From assembly GCA_001919995.1 (NCBI GenBank), contig MNIY01000167.1:1-9491 (forward strand): 9,491 nucleotides of DNA. The letters are read 5' to 3'. The notes beneath the pieces were generated by a model, which did not search any database, had not been told where the DNA came from, and saw only the letters and a list, made by a program, of their open reading frames with translations. Below, piece after piece: positions 6,133 through 9,491 of the stretch; the first letter of the stretch is position 1; every line of letters begins with the position of its first letter. Origin of the DNA: Ktedonobacter sp. 13_1_20CM_4_53_11 (lineage in GTDB: Bacteria; Chloroflexota; Ktedonobacteria; Ktedonobacterales; Ktedonobacteraceae). A program made the position numbers and the translations under genes.

Positions 6133-7311
6133 CTACCCCATAATTGGCGGGGCGGGCATCAAGCCCGTCGAGCGACTGAATACCGGGTCGCGACGTGCGC
6201 CAGAGGGCGGGCGTGGTCCTGAAGGAGGAGGACCCGGCATGTATACACCGCGCGGTGGTGGAGTTGGCCGCGACAGGCGCAGACCCTCTTCACTGGAGAT
6301 CCACTCTTCAGCAGGTTCGGCGATGCGGTAGAGCAAGGTTTCGAAATCCGTGCGATTGGTTCTCAAGACGAATGGCTCGGCCAACCAGCGGATGATGTCG
6401 CGCCCGGTGACGGCCATGCGGTTCATAGTGCTGGCATAGGTAGCCTCGTGGAAGTACTGCCAGAGCACCAATTCTATGACGTCCCAGGCGTTTTGCGCGC
6501 CAAACTGGGCCTTGACATCCGGCGATTCCAGAACTTTGAAGCACTCCGCCAGGGCCTGGCTGGTTTCGATGCGCAAGACATTGATGTAGCCGTAAGACGA
6601 GTTTTTCATGTTGTTGCGTAGATCGAGACCTGCCCGGCGCACAATGGCAATTGAGCCAAAGGTCGGGTCGGTTGCCCGCTCACGAATCACCTCGCTGATG
6701 CGTTTATCGCGCCAGTATTTGGCTGTTTCGGCGATAAAGTGCTGGAAGAGACCATGAAACTCTGGATTGGAACGCGCCCCAGGTCCCGGGTCAGAGCGGG
6801 TATAGCCAAAGACGCGCTTGTACGCCCTGAGGCGGTCACGCATATGGTAGCGCAAAATGCCGTGCTTATCGAAGCGATAGAGGCCATACGCGCCCTCACC
6901 GCTCGAGATGCGCAGCGTTCCAGCCTTGAAAAGCTCCTGAAGCTTGCCCATCACACGAAACACACCGAGTCGCTCGTGCATGTAAATGTAGTATAAATCC
7001 GCCGTTGCCAGGATTCGCTCGCTGATGACGGTATCATCGTAGTCGACAACCCCTGGTGAAACCTGAGTTTGACCAAGATCGGCTGGAGCATCCTTCCCCA
7101 GTCCTATCAGGTCGGCCAAACCGCCATCGGATGCCTGATTTTTGCCATTCTGAGAGGCATCGTACTGTCGTACCTGGTCATCGACCATCCGATTAAGCAC
7201 TTCGGCCAGTTGCGGATTTGCGACCAGATCCGGCCCCAGTGCTTCAATACTGTTCTGAAGCAGGGCCGCAACGCGGTCGTTACGCTGATCGTAATCTGAT
7301 TTATTGGGCAT
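6133..7311 (-). CDS. Unrecognised 392-aa protein with proline-rich C-terminal tail
   Basis: I do not recognise a family. The protein has a polar, probably helical N-terminus (1-50), a Gly/Ala/Asp-rich linker (about 52-90), and a folded central region (about 91-348) rich in aromatic and basic residues (DLYYIYMHERLG, GAYGLYRFDKHG, RDRLRAYKRVFGY, VLWQYFHEATYA). From 349 it ends in a low-complexity Pro/Gly/Arg tail (PTPPPRG, PGPPPSGPRPPSG) with a terminal MPAPPIMG. No signal peptide, membrane helix or obvious catalytic motif is visible, and only one cysteine (in ALAECF). Start ATG 7311 has GGGAGG about 6 nt upstream. It sits between another unknown gene and the wall-hydrolase fusion, so a shared role is plausible. 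Structural or adaptor protein is inference only. Confidence 0.8.
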   Translation of the reverse strand: MPNKSDYDQRNDRVAALLQNSIEALGPDLVANPQLAEVLNRMVDDQVRQYDASQNGKNQASDGGLADLIGLGKDAPADLGQTQVSPGVVDYDDTVISERILATADLYYIYMHERLGVFRVMGKLQELFKAGTLRISSGEGAYGLYRFDKHGILRYHMRDRLRAYKRVFGYTRSDPGPGARSNPEFHGLFQHFIAETAKYWRDKRISEVIRERATDPTFGSIAIVRRAGLDLRNNMKNSSYGYINVLRIETSQALAECFKVLESPDVKAQFGAQNAWDVIELVLWQYFHEATYASTMNRMAVTGRDIIRWLAEPFVLRTNRTDFETLLYRIAEPAEEWISSEEGLRLSRPTPPPRGVYMPGPPPSGPRPPSGARRDPVFSRSTGLMPAPPIMG

Positions 7312-7334
7312 CGATTGCCTCCCATCGTCTATCT

Positions 7335-7362
7335 ATTACAAGTGTAAGTTCGTACAAAGCAA
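7335..7362 (-). promoter_or_regulatory. Weak candidate promoter with overlapping dyad
   Basis: In the 62-bp gap upstream of the 392-aa gene the minus strand reads TTGCTT (7362-7357), a 16-nt spacer, and TGTAAT (7340-7335), which is one base from TATAAT; the -35 match is poor. A perfect small dyad TTACA-AG-TGTAA (7336-7347) overlaps the -10 and could be an operator or chance. This is the only place inside the minus-strand cluster where I see a plausible internal promoter. Confidence 0.25.
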
Positions 7363-7373
7363 GCATGCTATGA

Positions 7374-8750
7374 TTATGCCGTGAGAGACAGCAGGTTTTC
7401 ACCGCCGCCCGGTACGGACAAATCGGCCAGGGCATTTAGTTGACTTAACAGGTTATTGATGGCGAAGCGCACGCGCTCGTTCGATAAAACTTGCTCCAAC
7501 ATAGTGTTACCTAAAACATTAGCAGACTCGTCCGCTTCAAGAATAGAAATCACTGGAGCAAGGACCCAGAAGAGCTTGTCCGCCTGATCGGTCACGAAGT
7601 CCAGCCCATACTGACCGGAGTCGGACAGGATACTGGGACCTTCGAGGCTGGCAAAACGGTCGACCCAATCATTGAGGTCATAGACACTGATAGCCGGCAG
7701 TTGTGTATCAATACCCTGTGGTACTAATCCGAAACCAGCCAGGGTATCGAATCGAGCAGCCATAGAGCGCCGTTCGCTTTCTGTGAAACCTACCGAATCC
7801 ATGGCAGCCTCGAAGTCGTTGTTCACCTGGGCAACAATCGGCAACAAGATGTTAGCACGCTCCACTCGTTCACTCAATGAAAAGGATTTAGGTGACAACG
7901 TGTCAGTGTTGAAGAAGGTATCCCAGGTCTGGCGCAGAGTACGCTCGTAACTTTTGAGCAACTCGAAGCCAGCTGTCTGGGTCTCATCATCAACTGTAGA
8001 AGCCAGTGACGGATTATCAAGAAAAGCCCGGCTGCCAAAGCCTTTTATGTGCAATTTCAATGCGGAGAAGTAGGCAAGTACCCTATCCTTGCGGGGTTCA
8101 TCCACTCGACCAAACTCGTCCACCAGAGCATTTATCTCTGAACGGACCAAAGCCCGTAGTGCTTCCACCTGGTCATTTTCCGCCTCTGGCACAAAAGGGG
8201 TTAAACCATTTAAGACACGCTGAGCATCCGACGCGATAATACTGGCTTGTCGATAGAGATTCGCCTGCCTGGCTGAAATGGTTCCTGCATAGCCATCCCC
8301 TGCAATGGTACTATTGCCCATCATTGGATAGGTTCCATTCGCGGAGCCTCCCGGCTGGTACAGCGATACAACGCTGCGTGATGGAGTAAAAGCTACTTGC
8401 TGCCCATCAGAGGTAGCCTGGGCTGGAAATGCGCCATTGAGAGCACTCATAAAACTGTTCGCACCGCGCCCCGGTGATCGTCCAAGTACCTGAGTAAGCG
8501 CTCGTTGTACCTGCCGTTCCATCGAGGTAGCATCATTGCTGCTGCTCGAACGAGCTGCCCCGCTGTCAAAAGCAGTCTGTTGATTAGCCGCGTAACGGCT
8601 AAAGCTGTTCGCGATATCGTTCAGAATTTGCGTGTTCTGATCCTGGTTTGCTACAGACTGGTTCGAAAAGAGTTTAAACATCAGCCCTGAACGCAATGCT
8701 TTGAAATGCTTTGCACGAAGCTGGAGTATATTTAGATCTGTCTTCGCCAT
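7374..8750 (-). CDS. Unrecognised 458-aa protein, cysteine-free and probably helical
   Basis: I do not recognise a family. Residues 1-30 are basic and hydrophobic, 31-80 are rich in Gln, Asn, Ser and Ala with a Ser run, and 100-160 are Gly/Ser/Thr/Asn-rich and look extended (TPSRSVVSLYQPGGSANG, GNSTIAGDGYAGT). From about 161 to the end it becomes acidic and amphipathic-helical (EALRALVRSEINALVDEF, RVLAYFSALKLHIKGF, NVLGNTMLEQVLSNERV). There is no cysteine, no signal peptide and no convincing transmembrane helix; the patch FWVLAPVISIL is too short and is followed by acidic residues. Such composition is common in particle or coat proteins, but this is not evidence of function. ATG 8750 has AGAGGA about 8 nt upstream. 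It starts 17 bp after the preceding gene's stop and is almost certainly co-transcribed with it. Confidence 0.8.
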   Translation of the reverse strand: MAKTDLNILQLRAKHFKALRSGLMFKLFSNQSVANQDQNTQILNDIANSFSRYAANQQTAFDSGAARSSSSNDATSMERQVQRALTQVLGRSPGRGANSFMSALNGAFPAQATSDGQQVAFTPSRSVVSLYQPGGSANGTYPMMGNSTIAGDGYAGTISARQANLYRQASIIASDAQRVLNGLTPFVPEAENDQVEALRALVRSEINALVDEFGRVDEPRKDRVLAYFSALKLHIKGFGSRAFLDNPSLASTVDDETQTAGFELLKSYERTLRQTWDTFFNTDTLSPKSFSLSERVERANILLPIVAQVNNDFEAAMDSVGFTESERRSMAARFDTLAGFGLVPQGIDTQLPAISVYDLNDWVDRFASLEGPSILSDSGQYGLDFVTDQADKLFWVLAPVISILEADESANVLGNTMLEQVLSNERVRFAINNLLSQLNALADLSVPGGGENLLSLTA

Positions 8751-8767
8751 AGTGACTATCCTCTCGA

Positions 8768-9491
8768 CTAGATGTTAGGTGACTCAAGATCAACCAGAAT
8801 ATCTTCGCTAACCCGTCGGACATTGCTTTCGAGTCGGTCGTAGAGGGTTTCCAGCAGGCTATGAATCAAGATTAAATCTGCTTCGGCTTTGCTGGAATCC
8901 TTGATCAGGTCATTAATCACCTGACCCCAACTTTGTGTCAGTTTAATGATTTGACGGTCCGTCAAAGCGAAACGTTTGTTCTTAAAGAGTTTCCGCGTCT
9001 GTTCATACGCTGCCTGATTCCCCTGACCTTTCAACAACACGAGAAACTCATTATCATCCTCGAACGTATTGCCGAACAGGAGATCAGTCCCTTCTGGCTC
9101 ATTGGCGGATGAGACTGCACCTTGTTGGCTTTGCAACCAGTTAATCAATGGGACTAAACCATCTGGTATTGTGCTCACGCTCTGGGTTTTGCCATTGTCT
9201 CCTGCACCTGTCCCTGAACTGCCATAACGTGCGGTCCGAGCGGTGGAGAATTTCGCCTGCAAATCGGCCTTCACGTCAGCGGGAAATTTGAATATCTTGT
9301 TAGCAGTTATTTCCTGTAAGACTGCAAAGGCTTCAAATGTTACCACGTGGTAGGCTTCTGCCTGTTTTATGGCTGCACTCAGGCCTTCAGCGGTTGCTGG
9401 TGCCCTGGATATTCGTGCTTCAAGTTTATTATCAGCGATTTGTATGAAGCTCACTTCGTCCAGGTACATTCTCACAGCTTGTTCAAGTGAT
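8768..9491 (-). CDS. Unrecognised protein, probably cut at its N-terminus by the window edge
   Basis: At least 235 residues are visible, with no family I recognise. An N-terminal part (to about 80) is helical and mixed polar (SAAIKQAEAYHVVTFEAFAVLQ), followed by a Gly/Ser/Asp linker (about 84-100: GSSGTGAGDNGK) and a second helical region with a charged C-terminus (LTDRQIIKLTQSWGQVINDLIKDSS, LLETLYDRLESNVRRVSEDILVDLE). No cysteine, signal peptide or membrane segment is visible. Possible starts are GTG 9475 and ATG 9469, but neither has a good Shine-Dalgarno sequence, and the frame stays open upstream to 9490 (reading SLEQAV before the ATG region). The true start is therefore likely outside the window. 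It ends 17 bp before the 458-aa gene, indicating one transcript. Confidence 0.75.
   Translation of the reverse strand, partial: SLEQAVRMYLDEVSFIQIADNKLEARISRAPATAEGLSAAIKQAEAYHVVTFEAFAVLQEITANKIFKFPADVKADLQAKFSTARTARYGSSGTGAGDNGKTQSVSTIPDGLVPLINWLQSQQGAVSSANEPEGTDLLFGNTFEDDNEFLVLLKGQGNQAAYEQTRKLFKNKRFALTDRQIIKLTQSWGQVINDLIKDSSKAEADLILIHSLLETLYDRLESNVRRVSEDILVDLESPNI

Noticed and set aside
7374..8750. Hydrophobic patch FWVLAPVISIL in the 458-aa protein as a membrane helix
   Set aside because: It is only about 11 residues long and is followed by acidic residues, so it is more likely a buried helix or strand.
3391..9491. Calling the cluster an extracellular contractile injection system or prophage
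   Set aside because: No sheath, tube, baseplate, tail fibre, portal, capsid, terminase or integrase signature is visible in the window. Only the wall hydrolases and unknown proteins fit, so the idea is kept as a hypothesis, not a call.

Overview
This 9.5-kb bacterial window has moderate GC content and is densely coded. Seven of its eight full or near-full genes lie on the minus strand. The eighth is a single plus-strand RNA methyltransferase at the left edge. The proteins resemble those of large-genome soil bacteria; I lean towards Chloroflexota of the Ktedonobacteria type, but nothing here fixes the taxon (low confidence). There is no rRNA, tRNA, transposase, integrase or CRISPR array.

Layout. 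Positions 1-44 may hold the first codons of a divergent minus-strand gene that runs off the window. Positions 122-949 (+) encode a SpoU/TrmH-family 2'-O-methyltransferase. It converges on the minus-strand genes across a 247-bp gap (950-1196) that contains a strikingly self-complementary element. Reading the minus strand in the direction of transcription (right to left), the genes are: an unrecognised protein open to the right edge (8768-9491); an unrecognised 458-aa protein (7374-8750); an unrecognised 392-aa protein with a proline-rich tail (6133-7311); a 586-aa fusion of a MepA-type murein endopeptidase, a peptidoglycan-binding domain and an alpha/beta-hydrolase-like domain (4289-6049); a 283-aa peptidoglycan-binding plus M15 peptidase protein (3391-4242); an M20 dipeptidase (1979-3376); and an amidohydrolase (1197-1982). 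Gaps are 17, 62, 83, 46, 14 and -4 bp, so all or much of it could be one operon, possibly with an internal promoter before the 392-aa gene and an RNA hairpin before the MepA fusion.

How the genes may work together. The two central proteins both carry complete metal sites of known peptidoglycan peptidases plus a wall-binding module. Neither has a visible Sec signal peptide, and both begin with a short related leader containing LFEA. They follow three cysteine-poor, signal-less proteins that I cannot assign. The simplest reading is a locus that makes wall-cutting enzymes delivered by a non-Sec route (particle, phage-tail-like device, holin or lysis), with the three unknown proteins as candidate structural or delivery parts. 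This is inference: no sheath, tube, baseplate or holin gene is visible here. The M20 dipeptidase and amidohydrolase are translationally coupled to each other and look like ordinary metabolic enzymes. They may process released peptides or may simply be co-transcribed.
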